Positions 14,333-21,293 of a stretch of DNA of 21,311 bases are shown here, in pieces. The stretch is taken from NCBI GenBank assembly GCA_964532735.1, contig CAZHKK010000013.1:1-21311 (forward strand), written 5' to 3'. The notes under the pieces are model-generated. The model saw only the letters and a program-made list of their open reading frames with translations. It was not told where the DNA came from and made no database searches. The number at the start of each line of letters is the position of its first letter. Positions within the stretch are counted from its first letter, which is position 1. A program made the position numbers and the translations under genes. This stretch comes from JAJXYN01 sp964532735 (GTDB lineage: Bacteria; Patescibacteriota; Patescibacteriia; JAGPKW01).

Positions 14333-15071
14333 AGTTTATGATAAAATCCCACCTTTGCATCTCGTTAAATTTTTTTCTAGCAAGTTCAGAAGCTTTAAAT
14401 AAAGATTCAAAAGTTCCAGCATCTATCCATTCATTGTTTACTTTTTCTATTGTTAACTCACCTAGTTTTAAATATTCATTATGTAAATCTGTTATGTCTG
14501 TTTCTGGTCTCCATGTCGGTTTTAAATTTTTTGCAAATTCACAAACTCTTGAGTCATATATATATAAACCTGTTATTGCATAATTACTTTTTGGTTTTTT
14601 CGGCTTTTCTTCAATGGATAAAACTTTTCCGTTATTATCAAATTCTGCAACTCCAAACCTTTCCGGATCATTTACTTGTTTAACAAATATTTTTGCACCA
14701 CCTTTAAAATTTTTAATAGCTTCAGAAAAATCATCTTCAAAAATATTATCACCAAGTATCATTGTAACATTGTCATTGTCTATAAAATCTTTACCAATAA
14801 CAAAAGCTTCTGGTAATCCATTTGGTTTATCCTGTATTTCATATGTAAATTTTGCTCCAAATTCTTTTCCTGAACCAAGAAGTCTCATAAAATCACCAGG
14901 TCTATCATTTGATACTATTATTAATATATCCTTAATACCAGCAGAAAGTAATGTATATAAAGGATAATACAACATAGGTTTATTGTATATTGGGAGTAAT
15001 TGTTTACTTGTAACTTTTGTTAAAGGGTTAAGTCTAGTTCCGTTACCACCAGCTAAAATAATTCCTTTCAT
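14331..15071 (-). CDS. Glucose-1-phosphate thymidylyltransferase-like nucleotidyltransferase (short RmlA)
   Basis: The 246-residue enzyme belongs to the sugar-phosphate nucleotidylyltransferase family, which joins a sugar-1-phosphate to dTTP (or another NTP) to form a nucleotide sugar. The N-terminus carries the nucleotide motif GIILAGGNGTRLNPLT (3-18) with SKQLLPIYNKPM (22-33), then LGDNIF (106-111) with the metal-binding Asp108, EEKPKKPKSNYAITGLYIYD (154-173), RPETDITDLHNEYL (188-201) and WIDAGT (215-220) with Asp217. This closely follows RmlA. Typical RmlA has about 290 residues; this one ends soon after WIDAGT and lacks the C-terminal helical part that forms the allosteric site, like short RmlA relatives. 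No rmlB, rmlC or rmlD is adjacent. It probably feeds the nearby glycosyltransferases; dTTP and glucose specificity is inferred. Confidence 0.88.
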   Translation of the reverse strand: MKGIILAGGNGTRLNPLTKVTSKQLLPIYNKPMLYYPLYTLLSAGIKDILIIVSNDRPGDFMRLLGSGKEFGAKFTYEIQDKPNGLPEAFVIGKDFIDNDNVTMILGDNIFEDDFSEAIKNFKGGAKIFVKQVNDPERFGVAEFDNNGKVLSIEEKPKKPKSNYAITGLYIYDSRVCEFAKNLKPTWRPETDITDLHNEYLKLGELTIEKVNNEWIDAGTFESLFKASELARKKFNEMQRWDFIIN

Positions 15072-15104
15072 TATTTTTTGTTATTTATTTGATTACTTTT
15101 TGAT

Positions 15105-15115
15105 ATATTAACATA
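15105..15115 (-). promoter_or_regulatory. Extended -10 promoter of the RmlA-like gene
   Basis: The minus strand reads TATGTTAATAT, identical to the element before the family 2 glycosyltransferase, 33 bases before the ATG at 15071. No -35 box is evident because the preceding terminator occupies that region. Confidence 0.4.
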
Positions 15116-15122
15116 ATTTATA

Positions 15123-15160
15123 AAAAATAAAAGTAGATAACTTTATCTACTTTTATTTTT
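15123..15160 (-). terminator. Terminator of the family 4 glycosyltransferase gene
   Basis: Positions 15123-15140 and 15143-15160 are perfect 18-base inverted arms (core AGTAGATAA/TTATCTACT) with T-rich outer parts. The right arm contains the stop codon of the glycosyltransferase (15143-15145). On the minus strand the hairpin ends in TTTTATTTTT. Confidence 0.8.
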
Positions 15161-16288
15161 CTTTTTATAAGAGTTTATATAAATATTCAAAGTTTCTTTG
15201 ATGCAATTTTCCCATTGATATCTTTTAACAAACAATGAACCCTTTTTTGATAATTCTTCTAGTTTTGTAGTATTTGTATTTAAATTGTTTATTGCACTTA
15301 CTATATCTTCTGTATTTGTTGCATCAAAATATTCAACACAGTCTTTTAATATTTCAGGTAAACAAGACGAATAAGATGAAAGAACAGGTAGTCCATATTG
15401 CATAACTTCAAGTGGAGGTAGTCCAAAACCTTCGTATAAAGAAGGAAAAATATAGAATTTTGCTTTTTTTATAAGTTCAATAAGTTCTTCATCTTGTAAG
15501 TATCCTGTTAAAAATATTTTATTATTTATTAAATCTTTGTATTCTTCTTTTATTCTATCGTAAAAATAATCTTCCTTTCCTACCAATACAAGTTTTATGT
15601 CATTAATTTTTTTCATAGCTTCACAAAGTTTTTCTAGATTTTTGTGAGGATATGCAGATCCAATATACATAATAAAATCATATCCAAAAAATTGAGGATT
15701 TTTATCAACAAAACTAGAAGTATAAATTTTTATTTGAGATTTATCATCTAATTTTGTAACACCTTCATATATGACATTTATTTTTTCTTCTTTCTTTTTA
15801 TTTAATTTAAAAAATTCAACCAAATCATTTTTTGTAAATTCTGAAATAGTTATAACTTTTTTTGCTTTTTTTATAGCTCTTTTTATTATAAATTTAGAAA
15901 AAAATCTTTTAAGGTGGTATTTTAATGGTCCAAGTTTGGTTGCTCTAGTTGTTGGAAACTTTAGTGCTATAAGATCGTGAATAGTTACTATAAAAGGTTT
16001 GTTATAAAAAATAGGAACATTAAAATGAGGAAAATGAACTAAATCTAATTTATATTTTTTTAATAATTTTGGAAAACCAATTTGTTCAGATATTCCATAC
16101 CACTTATAATCAGCTAAAACTTTTGTAAAATTAAAAGATTTTGGTTCATATTTATCAAAACTATTTTTACTTAAAAATATAAAATATTGATTTTCTATAT
16201 CTAATTTTTCTAAATTTAAAATTAACTGCTCAATATAACGACCAATTCCTCTTTCTCCTAGCATTCTAGCGTCAATTCCAATTTTCAT
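15143..16288 (-). CDS. Family 4 (GT-B) glycosyltransferase
   Basis: The 381-residue protein begins MKIGIDARMLGERGIGRYIEQ, the glycine-rich opening of GT4 enzymes. It has the VTIHDLIALKFP motif (101-112) in the acceptor domain, a basic amphipathic stretch (about 123-144) that may touch the membrane, YIGSAYPHKNLEKL (208-221) opening the donor domain, LVLVGKEDYFYDR (233-245), and the donor-site motif PSLYEGFGLPPLEVM (282-296) with the Glu286/Glu294 pair of the EX7E signature. Such enzymes add mannose, glucose, rhamnose or similar sugars from nucleotide donors to growing glycans. Length is normal. A promoter lies at 16328-16356, separate from the non-coding RNA upstream. Specific sugars cannot be assigned. 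Confidence 0.92.
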   Translation of the reverse strand: MKIGIDARMLGERGIGRYIEQLILNLEKLDIENQYFIFLSKNSFDKYEPKSFNFTKVLADYKWYGISEQIGFPKLLKKYKLDLVHFPHFNVPIFYNKPFIVTIHDLIALKFPTTRATKLGPLKYHLKRFFSKFIIKRAIKKAKKVITISEFTKNDLVEFFKLNKKKEEKINVIYEGVTKLDDKSQIKIYTSSFVDKNPQFFGYDFIMYIGSAYPHKNLEKLCEAMKKINDIKLVLVGKEDYFYDRIKEEYKDLINNKIFLTGYLQDEELIELIKKAKFYIFPSLYEGFGLPPLEVMQYGLPVLSSYSSCLPEILKDCVEYFDATNTEDIVSAINNLNTNTTKLEELSKKGSLFVKRYQWENCIKETLNIYINSYKKKNKSR

Positions 16289-16327
16289 TCTTATTAGTTA
16301 TTTAAAAATTAAATATTTATATTAGAT

Positions 16328-16356
16328 ATTAAAACATAATTTTACAAAAAAATCAA
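16328..16356 (-). promoter_or_regulatory. Sigma-70 promoter of the family 4 glycosyltransferase
   Basis: On the minus strand TTGATT (16356-16351), a 17-base spacer and TTTAAT (16333-16328), with TATGT giving an extended -10. It lies between the ncRNA terminator and the ATG at 16288, so the gene does not depend on read-through from the RNA. Confidence 0.6.
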
Positions 16357-16370
16357 ATTTATAACAAAAT

Positions 16371-16403
16371 AAAAAAGCCCGATATTCTTAAAGAATTATC
16401 GGG
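16371..16403 (-). terminator. Intrinsic terminator of the non-coding RNA
   Basis: On the minus strand CCCGAT (16403-16398), a bulged A, ATTCTT and its complement AAGAAT, then ATCGGG (16383-16378), followed by C and six T residues (16376-16371). It is a long, stable stem and a typical rho-independent terminator. Confidence 0.92.
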
Positions 16404-16626
16404 GGAGTCCTTGAGTAAGGATTAACAAATCTTCTCGTTGTTTTGAGTATCAAGGACAGTATTGACGAATCAATACCCTACTTTCCAAGGTAGAAAACGT
16501 ATACTTACAATAAGTCTCACTTTATGAAGTTTCTCATGATTTTCATCAAGATCTTTTTTAGAGATATCCCTTCATATAAGCTAAGACTTACACCCACAAG
16601 AGAAATTCATTAGTTCAAATTGTGGT
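16371..16626 (-). ncRNA. Structured non-coding RNA, family not recognised
   Basis: This is a roughly 256-nt minus-strand transcript bounded by a strong promoter (16634-16662) and a strong terminator. It stands out from its surroundings by higher G+C and by many perfect inverted repeats. Helices, given as plus-strand positions in transcript order: P1 CCACAA/TTGTGG (16620-16625 with 16594-16599); P2 TAAGTCT/AGACTTA (16584-16590 with 16511-16517), enclosing P3 (16570-16580 with 16520-16529, 10 bp, one bulge) and P4, a TGAT/ATCA stem capped by GAAA (16537-16548); P5 CTAC/GTAG (16490-16493 with 16478-16481); P6 GTATTGA/TCAATAC capped by UUCG (16459-16476); P7 GTCCTTGA/TCAAGGAC (16450-16457 with 16407-16414), enclosing P8 AACAA/TTGTT (16438-16442 with 16424-16428); then the terminator. 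No coding frame of useful length exists. It lacks hallmarks of tmRNA, RNase P RNA, SRP RNA, 6S RNA and T-box leaders. Confidence 0.75.
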
Positions 16627-16633
16627 AAATAAA

Positions 16634-16662
16634 ATAATACTACTATTTTTTATATTTGTCAA
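16634..16662 (-). promoter_or_regulatory. Strong sigma-70 promoter of the non-coding RNA
   Basis: On the minus strand a perfect TTGACA (16662-16657), a 17-base spacer and TATTAT (16639-16634). It is the best -35/-10 pair in the window. The start would be near 16626-16627, immediately before helix P1. Confidence 0.88.
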
Positions 16663-16700
16663 ATAATATTTAATTATTTAATACAAATAGCCAATATTGG

Positions 16701-17711
16701 TCATTTATTAAAATCATCATTAAAAACTTTTAAAATTTTATTTATAGAATTGGAGTCTAAACTAACAATCCCAACTTCCCTATTTGTGTCTAATGATTGA
16801 TAAGAAAAATTTATAGATCCAATATACATTATATTTTCGTCTATAATTAAAATTTTTGAATGTTGATAAGGTTTTTTTAGATTATATATTTCAATTCCAT
16901 ATTCTTTGAATTTATTTATCTTTGGTATATTGTCTTTCAGTTTTTTGCTATCTGGTAAAATTATTTTTATCTTAACACCTTCTTTTGCTTTTTTTATTAT
17001 CAAATTTTCAAAACTTGAATCATTTATATTTTCAGCATAAATATATATAGATTTTTTTGCAGAATTTATAATGCCCTCTATTTTAATTCTAGAATTGTCT
17101 GGACTTATTATTAAATTATCTATTTTTGGTTTATATTTCTTATAATTAAAATCATTTTCAAAAATATTATTTAATTCAATGGTAATATTTTTATCAGAAG
17201 TATAAAAAATAAAATCCCTATCATCATTAAGACCAGAATAAGTAAGATTTGAAGTCATTATAAAAACTTCTTTTTGATCAATTATTATATATTTAGCATG
17301 TGTTAACGTGAAATCCGGATTAGAATATTTTATTTTTATGTTTGTTTTACTTAGTTCATTAAATGTATTGTAATTTATAGAACCACCACCAAAAGGTTTC
17401 CTTTCTAATAATATTCTAATACTTATTCCATTTTTATTTAATTTTTTTAGTTTTTCTATAACTTTTCTATCAGACAATAAATATATAGTAATATCTATAG
17501 ATTTTGTAGCTTTTTCTAAAAAATTTAAAACAACATTATTGTCTTCCGGTAGAACAAATATTTGTTCGTTTAAATTATTGTTAAAATTAAAATCTGTCGG
17601 AGTTTTTAAAAAATCAAAAAAAACAGGAATAAATAATAATACCAAACCAATAGTTAAAGATATAACTTTTTTTATGTTTATTTTTGATATTATATTTTTT
17701 AGTATAGACAT
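16701..17711 (-). CDS. Membrane-anchored phospholipase D-like protein (two HKD motifs)
   Basis: The 336-residue protein has one N-terminal transmembrane segment (about 16-36) and two PLD half-domains. The first catalytic motif is HAKYIIID (His138, Lys140, Asp145) followed by TSN; the second is HSKILIID (His284, Lys286, Asp291) followed by GSINFS. Both HxKxxxxD motifs are intact, so it should be active as a phosphodiesterase, phosphatidyltransferase (cardiolipin-synthase-like) or nuclease. The catalytic part probably faces outside if the N-terminus is a signal anchor. It begins 23 bases after the terminator of the upstream gene, with no good promoter visible, so it may rely on read-through. 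The stop TGA at 16701-16703 is followed directly by the palindrome CCAATATTGG. Substrate is unknown; Nuc-like and lipid roles are both possible. Confidence 0.88.
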   Translation of the reverse strand: MSILKNIISKINIKKVISLTIGLVLLFIPVFFDFLKTPTDFNFNNNLNEQIFVLPEDNNVVLNFLEKATKSIDITIYLLSDRKVIEKLKKLNKNGISIRILLERKPFGGGSINYNTFNELSKTNIKIKYSNPDFTLTHAKYIIIDQKEVFIMTSNLTYSGLNDDRDFIFYTSDKNITIELNNIFENDFNYKKYKPKIDNLIISPDNSRIKIEGIINSAKKSIYIYAENINDSSFENLIIKKAKEGVKIKIILPDSKKLKDNIPKINKFKEYGIEIYNLKKPYQHSKILIIDENIMYIGSINFSYQSLDTNREVGIVSLDSNSINKILKVFNDDFNK

Positions 17712-17732
17712 AAATATTAAAACTAAATTAAC

Positions 17733-17760
17733 AAAAAATAGAGTATTTCTACTCTATTTT
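17733..17760 (-). terminator. Terminator after the CBM-like membrane protein gene
   Basis: AAAATAGAGTA (17735-17745) and TACTCTATTTT (17750-17760) form a perfect 11-bp stem with a GAAA loop on the minus strand, followed by TTTTTT (17738-17733). It contains the stop TAG of the 560-residue protein. Confidence 0.8.
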
Positions 17761-19431
17761 GTTTTTGTCTTTTTTTATTTCTCTAATCTGGGTTATAACG
17801 GTTATTACAAGAAAATAATAAGCCTGTATAGCCATATCTTCTGCTATGGCATCTTTTTTGAGTATTAATAATATCGGACAAAGTGATAAATAAATAAGAG
17901 CAAAGAATGCAGATATTCTACTTTCTAATATAAATAAAATAGAAAAAATACCATATAATAAAGCAATAAAAGATAATAAATCAAAATTATCTTTTTTGAT
18001 TATGTTATATATATAAAACCCTACAATAATTATTATTATAAATATTTTTATTATTATAAATATTTTTTTCTCTTTTTTTATTTCAGATATTTTATCAAAT
18101 GGGTATTTTATAACTATTTTTACAAAAGATAATATTTTATTAATAGTAATTTTAATATATTTTGCAATAATATTTTTCAATAAATATATAGAAGAAAATA
18201 AAAACAAAATAGAAGATATAGTTATTATAAAAATAGATAATCTAAATATCATAGATTGAATTTCTATTTTTTTAATAAAAGATGAATTTTGAAATTTGTT
18301 TTCAAAAGTTAAAAAATAATCAAGATAATTTGAAGATAATTCAGAATCAATATCTGGTTTTATATTAAAATTGTTAAGGTTATCTTTTAAATGTATTTTT
18401 CCATATTGATAATCTTTTAAAATAGAAGATTCTTTAATATCTAAAACTTTACTTTTTGAGTCCTCTAATAATTTAAAATTATCAAAAACAACAGAACTAT
18501 TTATATTTTGATTTCCGGTAATATTGAGCTTTACAATCATAGCAACAATATCTTCTTTTATTGAAAATCTATATTTAAAATGTTCTATAGATTTATTATT
18601 TGAGCTTAATTCAGAAGAATAATAATACATTTCTCCTGTAGAACTTATCAAATTTATAAGAATAGATGCTTTTGAACTATCTTTTATCTCTTTATAATCA
18701 AAAGAAAAATCATAATTTAGTTCTTTGTTGAGATTTATATTAAAAAGTTTACTAATACATCCAGTATTATTATTTGATGATAAAAGTAAACATTTTTTAC
18801 CATCAAAACAATTGTTTGATGATAATTTTTGAGAAAAACTATTAGGTTTATCATTTTCTTTTTCACATAGATCAATACTTTTAGTCCACAAACCATCTTC
18901 AAAAGAAGGGTTTTGATCTTTTAAAAGATTTTCAGATTGATCCAATCCCCCATTGTGTCTGATTTCTATTTTGTTTATAAAATCTTTTATTTTATAAACG
19001 TTTTTTAGATCTTCTGTTATTTTTATAATGTTTGAACCAAAAATTATTTCATCACCAATATTTGCATTAAATTCACTTAAAATAATTTTATTATTTGTAT
19101 TTTTTTTACCATTTATTTCAATAATATCATCAATATTAGAGATGACAACCTTTTTTTTGTTTTTGTCGTAGGTAAATAAAACATCAGTATTTTTGTTTAT
19201 ATTTTTGTTTAAAATAAAATCTTTTGGATCATTTTCTGATAAAACTATTTCATTTGTATTTTTTTTTGATATTTTATCAAATATAAAAATTTTTATTTCT
19301 TTTTTATCAGAAGAATAAGATATAAGATTTGATTTTTTTTGAGAAAATAAGAATAAAAAAAACGAAGTAATAAGTATTACAAAAGAAATAATCAAAACTT
19401 TTAATATTGTTTTTTTGTTTATTTTAATCAT
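17749..19431 (-). CDS. Membrane protein with carbohydrate-binding-like ectodomain
   Basis: The 560-residue protein has an N-terminal membrane segment (about 11-31), an outer region to about 390 and a C-terminal block of four to five transmembrane helices (about 397-417, 457-477, 484-503, 507-524, 530-548). Within the outer region, about 168-325 resembles a CBM4/9-type jelly roll: NPSFEDGLW at 174-182, a C-F-DGKKCLLL stretch near 208-218, and a closing VVFDNFKLLE at 314-323. Four cysteines (188, 208, 214, 225) may form disulfides. Its first codon overlaps the end of the upstream GT-C-like gene (ATGATTAA), so the two are translationally coupled and probably one functional unit in glycan assembly or export. 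I do not know a named family for the whole protein. Confidence 0.75.
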   Translation of the reverse strand: MIKINKKTILKVLIISFVILITSFFLFLFSQKKSNLISYSSDKKEIKIFIFDKISKKNTNEIVLSENDPKDFILNKNINKNTDVLFTYDKNKKKVVISNIDDIIEINGKKNTNNKIILSEFNANIGDEIIFGSNIIKITEDLKNVYKIKDFINKIEIRHNGGLDQSENLLKDQNPSFEDGLWTKSIDLCEKENDKPNSFSQKLSSNNCFDGKKCLLLSSNNNTGCISKLFNINLNKELNYDFSFDYKEIKDSSKASILINLISSTGEMYYYSSELSSNNKSIEHFKYRFSIKEDIVAMIVKLNITGNQNINSSVVFDNFKLLEDSKSKVLDIKESSILKDYQYGKIHLKDNLNNFNIKPDIDSELSSNYLDYFLTFENKFQNSSFIKKIEIQSMIFRLSIFIITISSILFLFSSIYLLKNIIAKYIKITINKILSFVKIVIKYPFDKISEIKKEKKIFIIIKIFIIIIIVGFYIYNIIKKDNFDLLSFIALLYGIFSILFILESRISAFFALIYLSLCPILLILKKDAIAEDMAIQAYYFLVITVITQIREIKKDKNKIE

Positions 19432-21127
19432 TTATAACTTTAAAAAGGTATAGGTTATTTGTTTCTTTTTTTAATTCCAAATAAGGAAGTATTTGTAATA
19501 AAGAATAGTTTTCATAATTAACTTCTTTGGCAAGTATTATATACTTAATATTGTATTTGTCCAAAACATCTTTTGCGTCAATACCATTTTTTTGTAAAAA
19601 ATTATTCAAAATATCATTTCCTCTTTCATCTCCACTGTTATCATAAATACCACCCCATTCCATATTGGTCCCAGTAATAGTAGGGCATTTAAAAAATATT
19701 GAAGCAGGATTTGCTATAATTCCCCTATTGATATCTTTTTCGTTCACAAATTTAAAATTCATATACATATGCCAAGGCAAAAATAATGTATTACTTTCAC
19801 AATTAGATTCATAATAAATTATATCATTTATCTCATACCAATCATTTGGATAATGTTTTGTGTCGAGTTGGCTATTAAAATTAAAAAACATTAAAGGCGC
19901 TCTTAATATTACAACAAATATGAAAAATAATAAAAATGCATTTTTGTTATTTTTGTTATTATTAATACTTTTTTGTTCAAGAGCTTTTTGAATTCCAATA
20001 GAAATAAATATTATATAAATAACATTTAAGACGCTTACCCATTTTTGTGGTTCTCTTAGTCCTTTATAAAAAGGAAAATAATTAAATAAAAATTCAGAAA
20101 TTTGTTTACAAATAGGAGCTTTTATTCCAATAGCAAGAGTTAAAGATATTAAAAAAATAATACCAAAAACAATAGGTGCTTTTTTTATATTTTTTTCTTT
20201 CCAGAAATATGAGAAAGATTTAACATAACCAAATATAAAAATAACAAAAATAGCACCAAAACTAAAATTCCAAGCAAAATTATTTTTAGTCAAATCCGTA
20301 TATCTAAACTGGTCTTTGCCCCAAAAACCAGACATAGATAAAACATTAAAAAACGATTGGGTTCCATATTTACCAGAAGTAGCAAAAGCTTTTAAGTCGG
20401 CAGTAGTTATATTATTTTGGACAAAGCTTGATGTTTTATTGTCTTTTGAGATAGTTTGAACAATTGTATTTATATTTAATATAGCTAATGTAAATATAAC
20501 AATTAAGGATGATATTATTAAGGTCTTCTTGTCTAAAGTTTTGTTAATAATAAATAAAATCAAAAAACCTAATAAGATTAATGCAGAAAAAAATATAAAA
20601 TGGAAAGCAAAAGAGATAGAAAGAGCAAAATAAATAGATGATATTAGTATATTTTTAATAATAAATTTATTATCATTAGAGATATTGTTTTTTAATAATA
20701 TTTTTAATAAAAAACCAGTCCCACACATAAGAAATCCGTAGGACATAACTATTCCTACTTGACCATAAAGGATTCTTTCATATACAAAAGGATTGATAAG
20801 CCCAAATAAAGATGCAATAAATACAATCCATTTATTTGAAATAAAATTTTGAACAATATATTTTGAGCCAACTAAAGATAAAAATAATGAAATAAGTAAA
20901 AAAAATCTACTAATAAAAGCAAAACTAAATATTTTTGAAAACATTTCTGTTATAAAACTAAAAACATAAAAATTGTCAGGATTGAAACCAGAAGAATTAG
21001 CAAAAACATAATCAGTTAATAAAACATATCCATCTTTAAAAAATGCTGGAAATATAATAAATACAATAGCAATATATAAAAACCAATGATTATATTTTAA
21101 AAAAATATTTTTTAATTTTTTTATCAT
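19424..21127 (-). CDS. Polytopic GT-C-like membrane protein (possible glycosyltransferase)
   Basis: The 567-residue protein has about ten to twelve transmembrane helices over residues 12-415 and a soluble C-terminal domain from about 420. A charged loop near the first helices (DYVFANSSGFNPDN, 39-52), the segment FWGKDQFRYTDLTKNNFAWN (268-287) and LREPQKW (357-363) before a later helix are reminiscent of GT-C glycosyltransferases of the AftD/YfhO kind, which use polyprenyl-phosphate sugars on the outer face of the membrane. The catalytic acidic residue cannot be fixed. The downstream CBM-like membrane protein overlaps by 8 bases. It is the first gene of the pair and is preceded by an AT-rich region with three AGTTGTAAAC repeats. 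Membrane topology is clear; enzymatic role is inferred. Confidence 0.72.
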   Translation of the reverse strand: MIKKLKNIFLKYNHWFLYIAIVFIIFPAFFKDGYVLLTDYVFANSSGFNPDNFYVFSFITEMFSKIFSFAFISRFFLLISLFLSLVGSKYIVQNFISNKWIVFIASLFGLINPFVYERILYGQVGIVMSYGFLMCGTGFLLKILLKNNISNDNKFIIKNILISSIYFALSISFAFHFIFFSALILLGFLILFIINKTLDKKTLIISSLIVIFTLAILNINTIVQTISKDNKTSSFVQNNITTADLKAFATSGKYGTQSFFNVLSMSGFWGKDQFRYTDLTKNNFAWNFSFGAIFVIFIFGYVKSFSYFWKEKNIKKAPIVFGIIFLISLTLAIGIKAPICKQISEFLFNYFPFYKGLREPQKWVSVLNVIYIIFISIGIQKALEQKSINNNKNNKNAFLLFFIFVVILRAPLMFFNFNSQLDTKHYPNDWYEINDIIYYESNCESNTLFLPWHMYMNFKFVNEKDINRGIIANPASIFFKCPTITGTNMEWGGIYDNSGDERGNDILNNFLQKNGIDAKDVLDKYNIKYIILAKEVNYENYSLLQILPYLELKKETNNLYLFKVIND

Positions 21128-21212
21128 AAAATAATTTAATAAAGTTTATTCTAATATTTAAAACAAAATTAATCAAATATTAATAATTAAAAAACATAAA
21201 TAAATAATATTT

Positions 21213-21266
21213 AGTTTACAACTACATATACTTTCGTTTTTGATAAGTTGTAAACAAGTTGTAAAC
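21213..21266. repeat. Cluster of three AGTTGTAAAC repeats upstream of the GT-C-like gene
   Basis: AAGTTGTAAAC occurs twice in direct tandem (21245-21255 and 21256-21266), and the inverse AGTTTACAACT lies at 21213-21223. The copies are 11 bases long and sit 85-140 bases before the ATG at 21127. Between gene and repeats (21128-21212) the DNA is extremely AT-rich and holds no gene that I can see. They may be regulator-binding sites. Confidence 0.6.
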
Positions 21267-21293
21267 AAAAATAGAACATCACTGCCCTATTTT
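21267..21293 (-). terminator. Terminator of a gene lying beyond the right edge
   Basis: On the minus strand AAAATAGGGCA (21293-21283) pairs with TGTTCTATTTT (21278-21268), two G-U pairs included, around a GTGA loop, and is followed by T residues. It implies a minus-strand gene entering from the right. Its last codons would lie at about 21279-21311, but the frame cannot be decided: stops exist in all three. Confidence 0.7.

Noticed and set aside
14338..14967. Several plus-strand open frames opposite the RmlA-like gene
   Set aside because: They are antisense to a well-conserved enzyme and overlap one another in different frames.
16507..16609. Mini-ORFs inside the non-coding RNA (MNFSCGCKS, MKGYL, MKIMRNFIK)
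   Set aside because: They are five to nine codons, have no ribosome-binding site and overlap strong helices; chance ATGs are expected. A leader peptide cannot be fully excluded.
16691..16700. Palindrome CCAATATTGG after the PLD stop codon as terminator
   Set aside because: Without a loop or T-tract it cannot form a working intrinsic terminator; it may be chance or a protein-binding site.
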